Of a DNA stretch of 64,000 nucleotides, positions 10,096 through 22,911 are shown in pieces. Origin of the DNA: Eurosta solidaginis (taxonomy: Eukaryota; Arthropoda; Insecta; Diptera; Tephritidae); the NCBI RefSeq assembly GCF_040869045.1, contig NC_090322.1:188727477-188791476 (forward strand), read 5' to 3'. Each line of letters begins with the position of its first letter. The stretch's first letter is position 1. The notes beneath the pieces were generated by a model that saw only the letters and a program-made list of their open reading frames with translations, did not search any database and was not told where the DNA came from. A program made the translations under genes and the position numbers.

Positions 10096-11338
10096 TATAA
10101 AATATAAAACTGTGCATTCTTTGTGTGAAGCAAAGTTAAAACGCTTTCGGTAGAGCAATAATCAATGCTAATTTGGAGAGAAAATTATTGAATTAGCTGA
10201 GAGACCTTTGATTCGTACATTATTAGAATAAAATTGGTTGTACTTTTAAATTGTATAGTAAAAAAAATCCACAGATCTGCGAATAAAAATTTCGAAATTT
10301 TCGTAAATACTTCTAGAATTGGCGAATTTTATAGAAGGAGTTTTTAAGATTGGTTTGCATAGTTTAAGTTACAAAATTCACAGAAATTTTTTCTTAAAAT
10401 ATCGAAAATAAAAAAAAAGCTGTGTTAACGAAATTTCATAAAATTCGTCACTGCTATTTTTCTATTCGCTGCTGCTGTTTATCCATTTGAATCCCATGAG
10501 GATATTTGCACCTGCAATTTGAAAACCCAAAGGGCAATTTCGAATTCATATTATTAACAAAATCATATTGACATTCCCAACTACATGCATGCCAATACAC
10601 AATCATGTTTTGCAATGAAAAAATACAAGCTTACTGTACATATTTGTATGTGTGTATGTAAGTGTATATACCCATGTCAATAAATGTCACAATGCTGACT
10701 CTTTAGTTTGATTGAGTTGCTGTAAAGCAAATCTGTTAAGTGACATTTATACTCAGAAAGTGAGATTCCAACCAATATCGTTAGAGTGCTATTGGAACAT
10801 CAAGAGCTGCCTGAACTATGTATGTATATTTTAAGGGTTTACGCCACAATTGAGCTTTTGGAAATCTCGTTTTTTTCCTCGAAATACTACCTTTAGTCTT
10901 CAGAATGCACTAAATCTATTAAATTAGAACAATTCGAACGGCAAAACGAAATTTTTTTAAACTAAAAGCAATGCCCTTCCAAGCGATTGGAGTCGTGTTT
11001 GAAAATTGTAAACCGGTTTTTCTCGAAAGAATGTTTTCTAAAATTGCACAATACTTGATGAATTTGAATATTTTTTAAACCAAAATTTTTGTAAATTTAT
11101 CAGCTTGTGCCTCAAAAGATTTTCACGTTAGAAGTACTAGTTTATTTTTATAACAATTAGAACAGTCAGAAACATAGATGAAAACGTGAGTTTTTGCGAA
11201 ATCCTTTGCAGTTTTCATACAATTCAGGGGCTTAACAAAATCCAGCGTTAGGGTAAAGCTAGTGGCTTATTTGATACATTGCAGTCGGATGAGAATAGTG
11301 CCCACTATACTGCGTATTAGATGTAATTGAACTATTGG
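10096..11338. other. No gene recognised
   Basis: AT-rich DNA without convincing ORFs or RNA genes. GTATGTGTGTATGTAAGTG near 10,650 is a short microsatellite. Confidence 0.3.
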
Positions 11339-11471
11339 AGACAGGGACGGAAAATAATAATTATTTTTTGCTCGGAGTCGAAAAAGTACGGGTAAAAAAT
11401 TGTCCGAGGTGAAAATGTTTGAGTTATCAGGTATCCCTATAGCAATATCATGTCAAATCATGCATTCTTTT

Positions 11472-13792
11472 TATACTCAGCTGAGCAGAGCTCACAGAGT
11501 ATATTAATTTTGTTCGCATAACGGTAATACGTAACGGTATAAACTAATCGAGATAGATATATACTTCTGTATATCAGAATGATCTATGCGAAAAAAGAAA
11601 TTCATTTAGCCATGTCCGTCTGTCCGTCCGTCCGTCCGTAAACACGATAACTTGACCAAATTTTGAGGTATCTTGATGAAATTTGGTATGCAGGTTCCTG
11701 GGCACTCATCTCAGATCGCTATTTAAAACGAACGAAATCGGACCATAACCACGCCCACTTTTTCGATATCGAAAATTTCGGAAAACGGAGAAAGTACGAT
11801 AATTCATTACCAAAGACGGCTAAAGCGATGAAACTTGGTAGGTGGGTTGATCTTATGAAAAAGAATAGAAAATTATTAAATTTTTGAACAATGGTCGTGG
11901 CACCGCCCACTTTTAAAAGAAGGTAATTTCAAAGTTTTGCAAGCTGTAATTTGGCAGTCGTTTAAGATATCATAATGAAATTTGGCAGGAGCATTACTCC
12001 TATTACTATATATTTGCTAAATAAAAATTAGCGAAATCACATTACGAACTCGCCCACTTTTTAAAAATTTTTATTTTTTTTTAATTCAAATTTTAACAAA
12101 AAATTTAATATCTTTACAGTATATAAGTAAAATATGTCAACATTCAACTCCAGTAATGGTATGGTGCAACAAAATACAAAAATGTTCGAAAATTTCAAAA
12201 TGGGCTTGGTGCCGCCCTTTTTCATTTAATTTGTCTAGGATACTTTTAATGCCATAAGTCGAACAAAAATTTACCAATCCTTTTGAAATTTGGTAGGGGC
12301 ATAGATTTTATGACACTAACTGTTGTCTGTGAAAATGGGCGAAATCGGTTGAAGGCACGCCTAGTTTTTATACACAGTCACCGTCTGTCCTTCCGCTCGG
12401 CCGTTAACACGATAACTTGAGCAAACACCGATATATCTTTACTAAACTTAGTCCACGTACTTATCTGAACTCACTTTACGTTGGTATAAAAAATGGCCGA
12501 AATGCGATTATAACCACGCCCACTTTTTCGATATCGAAAATTACGAAAAATGAAAAAAATGCCATAATTCTATACCAAATACGAAAAAAGGGATGAAACA
12601 TGGTAATTTGATTGGTTTATTGACGCAAAATATAACTTTAGAAAAAACTTTGTAAAATGGGTGTGACACCTACCATATTAAGTAGAAGAAAATGAAAAAG
12701 TTCTACAGGGCGAAATCAACAGCCCTTGGAATCTTGGTAGGAATACTGTTCGTGGTATTGCATATATAAATAAATTAGCGGTGCCCGACATATGATTTTC
12801 TGGATCACCCTGGTCCACATTTTGGTCGATATCGCGAAAACGCCCCCACATATACAACTACCACGACTCCCTTTTAAAACCCTCATTAATACCTTTAATT
12901 TGACACCCATATAGTACAAACACATTCTAGAGTCACCGCTGGCCCACCTTTATGGCGATATCTCGAAAAGGCGTCCACCTATAGAACTAAGGATTACTCC
13001 CTTTTAAAATATTCATTACCACCTTTCATTTGACACCCATATCTTACAAACACAAGTCACCCTGGCCCACCCTAATGGCGATATCTCGAAAAGGCGTCCA
13101 GCTATAGACCTAATGCCCACTCCCTCTTAAAAAGCTCATTAACATCTTTCGTTTGATACCCCTATCGTACAAATAAATTCTTGAGTCACCCCTGGTCCAC
13201 CTCTATGGCGACATCCCGAAATGGCGTCCACCTATAAAACTAAGGCCCACTCAATTTTAAAATACTCATTAACACCTTTCATTTGATACCCATGTCGTAC
13301 AAACAAATTCTAGAGTCACCCCTGGTCCACCTTTATCGATATCTTGAAAAGGCGTCCACCTATAAAACTAAGGCCCACTCCCTTTTAAAATACTCATTAA
13401 CACCTTTCATTTGATACCCATGTCGTACAAACAAATTCTAGAGTCACCCCTGGTCCGCCTTTATGGTGACATCTCGAAAAGGCGTCCACCTATAAAACTA
13501 AGGACCACTCCCTTTTAAAATACTTATTAACACCTTTCATTTGATACCCATATCGTACAAATACATTCTAGAGTCACCCCTGGTCCACCTTTATGGCGGC
13601 ATCCCGAAATGGCGTCCACCTATAGAACTATGGTCCACTCCCTTTTAAAATACTCTTTAATACCTTCCATTTGATACCCATGTCATACAAACACATTCCA
13701 GGGTTACCCTAAGTTCATTTTCCTACATGCTAATTTTCCCTTATTTTGTCTCTAAAGCTCTCAGCTGAGTATGTAATGTTCGGTTACACCCC
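11472..13792 (+). mobile_element. Helentron-like (DINE-1-like) element I
   Basis: The 5' end TATACTCAGCTGAGCAGAGC, after a T-run, has an inverted counterpart near the 3' end (CTCTCAGCTGAGTATGTAAT). After it, GTTCGGTTACACC starts the usual 3' hairpin but runs into a C-run, so the terminal ~40 bp are missing. The interior has repeated phrases (CCACGCCCACTTTTTCGATA, CACGATAACTTGA, TCCGTCCGTCCG). Known DINE-1/HINE elements share this plan: subterminal inverted repeats, internal minisatellite, 3' stem-loop, T|T insertion and no coding. Assignment to that group is inference from structure. The ORFs inside (11663-11887, 11719-11910) look like chance openings. Confidence 0.65.
12790..13720 (+). repeat. 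~130-bp minisatellite inside Helentron-like element I
   Basis: About seven monomers with a 128-130-bp step; for example CCTGGTCCAC starts at 13191 and 13321. Conserved blocks are GTCCACCTTTATGGCGATAT, CTCGAAAAGGCGTCCACC, ACTCCCTTTTAAAATACTCA and CACCTTTCATTTGATACCCA. Confidence 0.75.
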
Positions 13793-13799
13793 CCCCCCC

Positions 13800-14052
13800 T
13801 TTTTTTTCCATAAAAGTCCACATATAAAAGTAAAATCTGTATTTTTATTTTTAAAAAATTTGTTTTTAATTCTGATTAGCCGTTTCTTTGTTATCAAGCC
13901 GGACTTTTATTTTGGTCTTAAAAAATAAAAGTCCGAATTTAACTTTTATTTCCGGACTTTTGTTTTTAAAAGTCGGAGTTTAACTAGTTCTATCGCACTC
14001 AAAAAATAAAAATACAGATTTTAATTTTATATGTGGACTTTTATGGAAAAAG
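13800..14052. mobile_element. ~250-bp MITE with ~50-bp terminal inverted repeats
   Basis: The left end CCATAAAAGTCCACATATAA ... AAAATCTGTATTTTTATTTT is mirrored at the right end as AAAATAAAAATACAGATTTT ... TTATATGTGGACTTTTATGG. The inner part also contains AAAAGTCCG/CGGACTTTT inverted motifs. No coding capacity. It abuts the broken 3' end of Helentron-like element I. Confidence 0.75.
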
Positions 14053-14195
14053 TATGAAAAATAAGGAGATGCATGATTCGACACGATATTGCTATAGGGA
14101 AACCTGAGAACTTAAACATTTTCACCTAGGACAATTTTTTGACCCGGACTTTTCCGACTCCGGAAAAAAAAATAACTATTTTCCGTCCCTCGTTG

Positions 14196-15515
14196 GAGAG
14201 GCTTCGCTCAAAAAATTCGAGAACTGAAAAAAAGCACTACATATATGTACTTAAGCTATTGTTACGAATTTGCTCAACATTTTTCGGTATTTATTTAAAA
14301 ATATTGGTTGTTGTTGTTGGCTTAATCCCTTAATTCGAAGTTATACCACCTCAGTTTTTTTTGCGTATGCCTGTTTCTCGAGCCAAAATCAGCACTAAAA
14401 TTGTCGGAAAATTTAGTTCAGTGCATCGTCATGTTATATCAACTGTTTGATTGTGAAAATATTCTTCTTGAGATAAACCTCAAATTGCAGGTATTGTCAA
14501 GCACATAAGCCCTGCAAACTTCGACTTTCCAATAGGCCCTCACCGTTTGGAGTTTGGGGCCAAGAACCCCATTTTCATAGATTCATTCTCATACGAACAA
14601 AACTTATATGTCATTCGAAAGAGAACATTTTTGAGCTTTTAACAATGTATAATTTGTTGATTTGTGTTTAGGAGTGTCCATGAAACCTTACGAAACATAT
14701 TGAAAACCCAAATTAGTGCATTACTTGTCCATTTTGATTTTTTTGGTTCGCACCATATACAAAAAAATATTTATTAGGAGCCGGAAATAATTTTGTATGC
14801 AAAAATGAGCAGTTAGAATAAGTCCATTTAAACTCGGTTAAGATATTCCCCTTTGACAACTTCTAGTCGACAACTTCTGTAGCAAATGATTTCAAAAGGT
14901 TATCAAATAAAAAAAAAAGGCGAAGTGAAATTTTGTACTGTTCTTTTTGTGTCATCATGTAAAATCCTTGAATACAACAATAAAATATTAATAAATCCTT
15001 AACACTAGTATTTGTTGGAAGCCAAACTGATTATGTATTCTTCTTCAGAAAGCCTTTGTATATACACGTAAACAAAATAATCAAGAAAACCGTTATATAA
15101 ATTGGACAAGTGATGCACTTGTTTAGATATTCAATATATTTTGTAAGGTATATCTTTTACTTCTTCACACAAATTATCGAGTTATATATATGTTGCAAGT
15201 GCCAAAAATGTCCTCTATCTAATGATATATAATTTTTGTTCGTAGACTTAACACAGAGAAAGCCATAAATACTAGTTATGCATGGCTCAAGTGCTTGGCT
15301 GGAACCACAAATTGAGGTACATTTCAGCAAGAGTATTTTTTCACTATGAAACAGTACAATTGACATTGATGATTGACTTAAAAGCAGTTTTGTTCCAAAA
15401 GCGCTCGGGGAATTTTCGTAAAATTATATTGCAGAGCTGGTTTATAGTTAAAATATAAACTTAAAGAGTTAAGTTTTTAAAAAACTAATTCAAGTTATTT
15501 TAAAAAGTTATTGAG
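14196..15515. other. No gene recognised
   Basis: AT-rich DNA. Small ORFs (14139-14333 plus, 15157-15366 minus) show no motif and no supporting context. Confidence 0.3.
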
Positions 15516-15990
15516 CTATAAATTCTGATATAATCGTAAAATTTTCTTAACAAATTTCGTTAATACATCCGCTGCTAAGTTCGGACAGTTGATCATTAAA
15601 TCTTCTACGGTACTCGCCGTCACCAAAGCGTAGATGTCCATACTCTTTCGAAGAACTTTTCTCTCGAACACTCCCAGAGCCGCTTTATCTGATGTTCTCA
15701 TGGTCAATGCTTCTCCACCATATTCCATACGATAGGTGACTTGTAGAGCATGAATTTCGTTTCCCGAAAGAGGACTTTTCAGTAGGCAAAGCAGCTTTAA
15801 TTGGCAAGAGTAATTTTTCGATGGATTTCAGAGCTGGTGTTGTTGTTTGCGTTAATGCCAAATAAACGAAGTATTTTACTATTTCAAAATTATAGCTGCC
15901 AACAGTGGCGTAGTTGCCAAGGCGCAAATGTGCCGACTCTTTGCTTGATAACAGAGGAATCCTTCGTTTTTTCCTCATTCAGCATCAAGC
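15516..15990 (-). pseudogene. Non-LTR reverse transcriptase C-terminal remnant
   Basis: On the minus strand, SYNFEIVKYFVYL and then ALKSIEKLLLPIKAALPTEKSSFGKR correspond to the conserved YNFEVVKDFVYLG ... EIKRRITLAN region of insect LINE reverse transcriptases. In a second frame, AALGVFERKVLRK matches the domain just downstream. This is the same broad LINE group as the endonuclease remnant at 490-1616. Frame changes and the missing catalytic core make it a relic of about 470 bp. Confidence 0.65.
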
Positions 15991-16084
15991 CCATCATGCA
16001 CCTTGATGTATATTTTTGTTTTTCAAGTACCGACGAAGTCAATCAGCCTCAGTTCATTACACGCTTGCAGCCTCAGCGATAGGA

Positions 16085-16420
16085 ACCATATTCGAATAGC
16101 TATTGGATGGAGCGTGTTATCGATATCTTTTGGACAGACTATCAATTTTTTTTCGAAGTGCCATACATTTTAAATCGATAAAAAAATTATTTATGAATGA
16201 ATGATTTTTTTTTACTGATGGGTTATCGATTATGTAGCTCACAAATTTGTTTAATATCAACAAGTTATTGGTTTGTTATCGAAAAATATCGCTTTGCTAT
16301 CGAACAAATTTGTTATAGTCGCGTTACCGATTTGATGATAACTAGTCTAAGCGTTTTGTAGTCGAAGTGCTATCGGTGCTTTATCCATTTTTTATCTAAT
16401 AGCGTTACCGACGGATAAAA
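16085..16420. repeat. TATCGAT-rich degenerate short tandem array 1
   Basis: GTTATCGAT, CTATCGAA, TTACCGA and similar words recur every ~15-30 bp (for example GGTTATCGATTATGTAG, TTGTTATCGAAAAATATCGC, GCTATCGGTGCTTTATCC). There is no coding signal. Confidence 0.55.
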
Positions 16421-16534
16421 AAATCTAACCCTAAATAACCATTTAAGTTTGGTATTATTTTGCATTTTACAAACCGAAACCATGGTTTGAACCAAACCGA
16501 ATAAATGAATTTTCTTGTTTGCATGCACATTTTT

Positions 16535-16712
16535 ATTGTGTTGTTGTTATAGCGATAAAGACACCCCCCAAGGTTTTGGGGAATGGTATTGATGTTGATG
16601 GTCCTTTGCGGGATATAGATCCGGTACGTTCCGGTAAAAAGCACTATTTCGATATAAACTCGACCATCTCGGGAACGATTTAATATGTCCACATTGAACC
16701 TTCTAGGTCAGA
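16535..16712 (+). repeat. Short interspersed module, copy 1
   Basis: It starts GTTGTTGTTATAGCGATAAA, passes through CCCCAAGGTTTTGGGGAATG and GGTCCTTTGCGGGATATAGA, and ends near CCACATTGAACCTTCTA. The same series occurs inverted at 24302-24478. The GGTTTTGGGG and CCGGTACGTTCCGG segments can pair internally. A SINE-like or MITE-like nature is possible; neither is shown. The ORF at 16405-16692 (minus) is a translation of this module. Confidence 0.6.
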
Positions 16713-16879
16713 CGGCATTCACCTACTAGTTCCACGAGGAACTTTGAGTCGCCAAAGCCTCTCCTGCTAAAGAAAGAGATTTGGTACCAAAGTTGGCGAA
16801 AATGCTGTCATTGTTGTGCAAAAATGGTGAACGAAATATGATCGATGTGTCAGTGTGCCGAAAATCAGTGATGGCTTAC

Positions 16880-17365
16880 ACTTTTAGATGTAGTGATATG
16901 CGAGATGATTATCTTAATTGCAGATTGGCTGTCAATATAAAATGCGACACGGCACTGACCTTCTTACGCCTGAAAAACTCTACATTTATCGGCCATCTTG
17001 AGGGATCAGTTTACTTTCGGATTACCGCAGACCCTACTACTTCCATTACCTTGGAACCATCACGTGTAACGCTCTAAGAGACCTATCAAAGTGCGGGTAG
17101 GGAACCAGATAATAAAAAAAATCCGTCCAATGTTTGTTAATGCTATGTTCTTCGCCATCAGGTCTACAGGTGGAATGTGCTGAATGGCATACAGTGCCTA
17201 CTTTGGATTGTTTTCCGGGCTCCCGTTATGCCATGCATTTATAGAGAGGGAAAGGGAGAGAGGGCGAAAGGTCCCACCTACATCCCAGAATTATTTTGCA
17301 TGCACAAAATGCTGTCGAGGCCTCCTTCACTCTCCCTTTCATGTTGAGAAGGTCAAAATTAATAT
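16880..17365 (-). pseudogene. LOA/I-like LINE ORF2 relic (RT/RNase H region)
   Basis: This diverged copy matches the antisense LINE at 39,856-45,484 in the same order. GATATGCGAGATGATTATCT and CTGTCAATATAAAA match near 40,580-40,620. ACCTTGGAACCATC matches near 40,785. AAAGTGCGGGTAGGGAA matches near 40,882. GTCTACAGGTGGAATGTGC matches near 41,022. GCATGCACAAAATGCTGTCGAGGCC matches near 41,265-41,290. Parts are deleted between these blocks. It therefore covers RNase H back to the end of RT. The plus-strand ORFs at 16781-17077 and 17184-17435 are shadows of this relic. Confidence 0.7.
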
Positions 17366-17439
17366 AGTTTTGAAGCTTAGTACAACCAAGTTCAACCAAC
17401 CAAGCAGCCGCCAAACTAAAACTAAAGTCTTCTAGAAAG

Positions 17440-18008
17440 TCGCTTATAGGTTTATTAGGTTAGCTATGAATAATGTAAATATTATTGGTTACCTGAATTA
17501 TCGGAAGCCATCTTTCAACAAGGAAAACAATATAATGAGTGGGTGTGGTATACTTCAAACCTACTTATAAACGCGTACAAACAAATTTACTGACAAATTA
17601 CTTTAGGGGCAGCCTAGAGCTAGTAAGCCTATTAAGGGCAACATAAATATAATTGGTATTATCTGCGAAGCGTGGAAGATAAATATTTGTGTTTGTACTT
17701 GGGTATGGTTATAATTTGTTGTGAAGCGTTGAAGCGCGTTTCCGGTGATTCGTTATATCGCTAAATTTTATAGTTGATGCGTTGTTGCTATAGTCTTTTG
17801 TTTTAATCTATTTTTACTGCTTAGAGCATTTATTTGCCTTTTTGCGTGCTTAATTTTATTAGTTTTAATGTTAATTCGAAGATTCGCTTTTAATTTGCTT
17901 TGCCCGCAAAATTAAGTGAAATGTACTTTAGTTATTACATTTCAGTATGTACGTGCGTATGCGCGTCATTGTTAGGGTTACAACTTTAGTACAAAGGCAG
18001 TAGATTTT
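17440..18008. other. No gene recognised
   Basis: AT-rich DNA between a LINE relic and a Helentron-like element. Nothing recognisable. Confidence 0.3.
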
Positions 18009-19841
18009 TATACTCAGTTGAGCAGAGCTCACCGAGTATAATAACTTTGATTGGATAACGGTTGGTTGTACAGGTATAAAGGAAACGAGATAGATATAGA
18101 CTTCCATATATCAAAATCATCAGTATCGAAAAAAAATTTGATTGAGCCATGTCCGTCCGTCCGTCCGTCTGTCCGTCCGCCCGTTAACACGATAACTTGA
18201 GTAAATTTTGAGGTATCTTGATGAAATTCGGTATGCAGGTTCCTGGGCACTCATCTCAGATCGCTATTTAAAATGAACGAAATCGGACTATAACCACGCC
18301 CACTTTATCGATATCGAAAATTTCTAAAAACACAAAAAGTGCGATAATTCATTACCAAAGACGGATAAAGCGATGAAATTTGGTAGGTGAGTTGAACTTA
18401 TGACGCAGAATAGAAAATTTGTAAAATTTTGGACAATGGGCGTGGCACCGCCACTTTTAAAAGAAGGTAATTTAAAAGTTTTGCAAGCTGTAATGTGGCA
18501 GTCGTTGAAGATATTATAATGAAGTTATGCAGGGACATTACCCCTATTACTATATGTATGCTTAATAAAAATTAGCAAAATCGGAGAACGAACACGCCCA
18601 CTTAAAAAAAAATTTTTTTTAAGTCAAATTTTAACAAAAAATTTAATATCTCTACAGTATATAAGTAAATTATGTCAAGATTCAACGCCAGTAATGATAT
18701 GGTGCAACAAAATACAAAAATAAAAAAAAAAATTTGAAAATGGGCGTGGCTCCGGCCTTTTTCATCTAATTTGTCCAGGATGCTTTTAATCCCATAAGTC
18801 GAACAAAAATTTTCCAATCCTTGTGAAATTTGGTAGGGGCTTAGATTCTAGGACGGTAACTGTTTTCTGCGAAAATTGGCGAAATCTGTTGAAGACACGC
18901 CCAGTTTTTATACACAATCGACCGTCTGTCCTTGCGCTCGGCCATTGACACGATAACTTGAGCAAAAATCGATATATCTTTACTAAACTCAGTTCACATA
19001 CTTATCTGCATTCCCTTTATCTTGGTATAAAAAGTGGCCGAAATACGACTATGATCACGCCCACTTTTTCCATTTCGAAAATTAAGAAAAATTTAAAAAA
19101 TGCCATAATTCTATACCAAATACGAAAAAAGGGATGAAACATGGTAATTGGATTGGTTTATTGACGCAAAATATAACTCTAGAAAAAAACTTTGTAAAAT
19201 GGGTGTGACAACCATATTAAGTAGAAGAAAATAAAAAAGTTCGGCAGGGCGAAATCAAAAGCCCTTTGAATCATGGCAGGAATATTGTTCGTGGTATTAC
19301 ATATATAAATAAATTAGCGGTACCCGACAGATGATGTTCTGGGTCACCCTGGTCCACACTTTGGTCGATATCTCGAAAACACCTTCACATATACAACTAA
19401 GGGCGACTTCCTTTTAAAACCCTCATTAATACCTTTAATTTGATGCCCATATCGTACAAACACATTATAGAGTCACCCCTGGTCCACCTTTACAACGATA
19501 TCTCAAGAAGGCATCCACCTATAGAACTAGGGCCCGCTCCCTTTTAAAATACTCATTAACACCTTTCATTTGATTCCCATATCGTACAAACAAATTCTAG
19601 AGTCACCCCTGGTCCACCTTTATGGCGATATCTCGAAAAGGCGTGCACCTATAGAACTATGGCCCACTCCCTCTTAAAATACTCTTTAGTACCTTCCATT
19701 TGATACACATGTCATACAAACACATTCCAGGGTTACCCTATGTTCATTTTCCTACATGGTGATTTTCCCTCATTTTGTCTCCATAGCTCTCAGCTGAGTG
19801 TGTAATATTCGGTTACACCCGAACTTAGCCTTTCTTACTTG
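18009..19841 (+). mobile_element. Helentron-like (DINE-1-like) element II
   Basis: It is complete at both ends: 5' TATACTCAGTTGAGCAGAGC after a T-run, and 3' CTCAGCTGAGTGTGTAATAT, then the hairpin TTCGGTTACACCCGAA and CTTTCTTACTTG followed by TTT. The interior is collinear with element I but has only about 3.3 monomers (19340-19760). It preserves an intact version of the sequence that Helitrons A+B interrupt in element III (junction point between 19305 and 19306). The ORFs inside (18029-18250 and 18602-18817, minus) are conserved by element homology and are not genes. Confidence 0.7.
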
Positions 19842-21330
19842 TTTCAATTGAATTTTATTTTATTAAAATGGCACGTGTCCACATTTTTATGTCTTGCGTC
19901 AGACGCCCATTTTCCGAAATTTTAACAAGTTCCTACTTTTCGTCACAAAGTCAACCCACATTTCAAGTTCTATCAATTTGTTGGTCTTTTGTAATAATTT
20001 ATAAAATTTTTTTATTGTTCTAAGTTCAGGTTTACATTTTTTTTAAGGGGACTACGCTCCCAAACCGGTTCCGTTTATTTTCACAATGTATGTATATAGA
20101 CAATAGCTAGGACAACCTCCATGCCAAGTTTTAATGTGATATCTTCTTCGGCTTTTGATTTACGGTGTAAAATCTTTAAAATTTCAGTTTTAATCATTAT
20201 TTTTGTTCCAATTTGTCTCTGTGTTTTTCGTTGATATTGAACTCTGTGTACATAATAACAGTTATATGAACAGGTTCGAATAGTAAAAAAAAGTTTCCGC
20301 GGCATATGTAATATATTCATATCCGGGAAAGGATGCCTTTATAAGTACAACTCCCTAAGCCTGAGGAATGGGGTGTTTTTCCGAATAAAACATTTACTAA
20401 CATCTATATTTCATTTCACATGTCATATTCATATACATATATGCGATTTCTACTACTAATTTTCTATTTTGGATTTTTCCTACAATTTATTTTGTCATAT
20501 ACTACTATATTTTCTCATCCGTAGCTCTAACTCAGGTCAATGTCGATACATGCCGCCACCGCCATTGCGGCTAAACTGTGGTATTAATTGTTTTGTGGTT
20601 TGGCGGCAACTCTATTTCGCTTGGTTGGTTTGTGTGCATATACCGCAGCGTTCTTTAATGATATATTTCTAGTTGTTATTGTTGCTGTCCTCACATCGAA
20701 AGCCACGATATCCTCGCCATTTCACCACAAACATTTTTACGATGACAGAGCATTTATTGTAATTTCTGTTGCGGCAGCACCAACCACCACTTTTAGTATA
20801 ACTACCATAACGGCTGTTATTAGCATTAAGGCTACAATAGTTGTTGTTGTTGCATACTTTGATAAAATCGTTACTGTTGAATTAAGTTGCCACTGACATC
20901 ACCGCGACTTATACCAGCATGCCAATTTATATATTTTTTTGCCGTCACCATTCCGCCCTTTGGGCTCTTTTAGCCACCTTGAAATCAACTCAGTGAACTG
21001 GTGTTGTGATAGTGCGTCTGTTGGTGTATTGTAAGTGACATAGATGTCGCTGTTTGTGCTCGCCGCTAATATTATGCCGTGTTCAGCCTATGTATATTTA
21101 TGTCGATTAAGGTGACACTCTAACAGCGTCTCACCTACTCTACAGCCTAAGTATATCTGGTTATTGTTATTAGGGCTAAGTTATTGCTGGTGGTGCATAA
21201 ATTTCGTATCCCCCCTCGCTGATGCTATCACTAACATTTGCATAGTGTTTTGCTTAGATGGAATTTTGAATGTGTTGGCATCTTTGTTGACAGCATGCGA
21301 AAGTCCAGTGCGTTATCCATTTCTTATAGA
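19842..21330. other. No gene recognised
   Basis: AT-rich sequence. Plus ORFs at 20469-20672 and 20588-20896 are rich in hydrophobic and Thr codons arising from GTTGTTGTT-type sequence and have no motif. No RNA gene seen. Confidence 0.3.
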
Positions 21331-21735
21331 CGAGATATCAGTTTGTTATCTATAGCAACGGTTATAAATAAGTTATAGATTTTTAGTGCCGGAAGAGTTA
21401 TCGATTTGCAATTGAAAACTATCAAAAGGTGCTACTAAAACGCGATCGATATCTTATCGAAAAAATACAAATTCGATATAAAAAACTATTAATATCTTGT
21501 CGTAGTATGACCGTTTTTTTCTCAGCGACTCATCAGTTTGTTATGAAACAGATACCGATAAAACTCTAATTTAAATCGATGCCACATCTGTAGTACGTCC
21601 TTTAAGAATAAGTAACCAATTGGAAACCGATGGAAAGGCCGATAACAAGCCGATAATTCTATATCGATCAAAAGCCGATAGTAAAACATTAACTTGGTGG
21701 CATTGATTATTGCCGATAACAAGTCGACGATGTTC
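21331..21735. repeat. TATCGAT-rich degenerate short tandem array 2
   Basis: Words such as GTTATCGATTTG, GATCGATATCTTATCG, GCCGATAACAAGCCGATAAT and GCCGATAACAAGTCGA recur at short spacing. ATCCATTTCTTATAGACGAG at the left edge matches the edge of array 3 read in reverse. The minus ORFs here are not credible genes. Confidence 0.5.
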
Positions 21736-22911
21736 TTCCCAAAAAAGCCCGAGGTTTTTTATTTCTTGTAAAGTTACCACTGTTGTAGCTTAACTTAAAA
21801 TCCTAGGCTTAGTTAGCTTAAATTTATTAATTTTCCAAACGTACACTAATATGTTTGCACATCGAACTTGGTTCTCAGGGCTGAAGCACTCCTCCTAATA
21901 CATAAATGTCAAAAGGCAAATTACGAAAATTTCCACAGTTGTCTGAAACTTTATCCTTATCTTAGTCATGTGGTTATATCATGCGATCAGATATCTTAGT
22001 AGAGCGTCTGAGATTTATGTAATCATGCTCTGGACAAACTTACTACTACTCGATAGTTTTCAGCAAAAAAAAAAAAGGATTGCTTTTTTAGTTTTCGAAA
22101 ACGGGAATGACTGTTCAGAACGAAACCAAGGCTAAGTGTTTAGTCTTCTCATTGTCAAGAACTCTCACGCATGGTATGACACGGTTAGTATAGTAGGCAC
22201 GTTAGATTTGCTAACATTATTGAATCGTTAACATTGCCAGCCGATGTGGTATGGTTGGTTAAAGACCCCGGCAGTGCAACATAAAAAATTTGGAAACAAA
22301 TTTTTTTTATTCAGAAAACAATTTTTTAGCCGGGTTTGTTCTTAGTCAGTGGGTTCGCAAACAATTCGAATATGTTTCTGCCATGAAAAGCTTTTCAGTG
22401 ATTACTCATCTGCCATGCAGATCCCGTGCTGCCCTTGGCCAGCTTATTTGTAGAAAAAATTAAAACGGGGCTTCGACGCAAAGTTGAAGTTGGTTAACTT
22501 TTTTTCGACGAGCACCCGAGCGACTCACTTATAGTATGACTGGTCTGTAAAGATTTTGGTACGTATGTGGTACAACCACAAGCACTGGAATAACGCCAAT
22601 ATTGTCCTTCAGGAAATTTAATGTTAACGAAACTCTGCATTAGAAGAAATGGTGGTATACAATCCAGTAAAGTTGAAAGACCCCGGTGTTATATTGGAGT
22701 CAGTTTCGCCCCTATCCTGATATTGTTCATAATGATCATTCCCAAGATTTTTCGATAGTAGCAATATGGCACTTTACTGTAAACTGCTACAGGAAAAGCG
22801 CCTTTCACAACACCCAGCAAATAATTTGCTTTCTACACGGTTCATAGCCCATATTGGTATATATTATATGTGTATTTCCGCCCTCTGCTTGAGCTCTATT
22901 GACACCCAGCG
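21736..22911. other. No gene recognised
   Basis: Mixed-composition sequence without a supported ORF or element. An A-run lies near 22,065. Confidence 0.25.

Larger units (their letters stand above)
11340..14195. mobile_element. Outer foldback element with ~125-bp inverted ends
   Basis: The left end (about 11340-11466) and right end (about 14065-14195) are diverged reverse complements. On the left: GGACGGAAAATAAT, GTCCGAGGTGAAAATGTTT, CCCTATAGCAATATC. On the right: GATATTGCTATAGGG, AAACATTTTCACCTAGGAC, ATTTTCCGTCC. A Helentron-like element (11472-13792) and a small MITE (13800-14052) lie between the arms, so this appears to be an older element split by nested insertions. Confidence 0.6.

Noticed and set aside
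18029..18250. Conserved small ORF MPRNLHTEFHQ (also at 25634-25828) as a real peptide
   Set aside because: It is recurrent because it lies in the conserved part of the Helentron-like elements. The copies differ by frame-disrupting changes and there is no coding evidence.
20469..20896. Overlapping plus ORFs with hydrophobic stretches as a membrane protein
   Set aside because: The composition comes from GTT-rich sequence, there is no homology I recognise, and the two frames overlap without a shared pattern.
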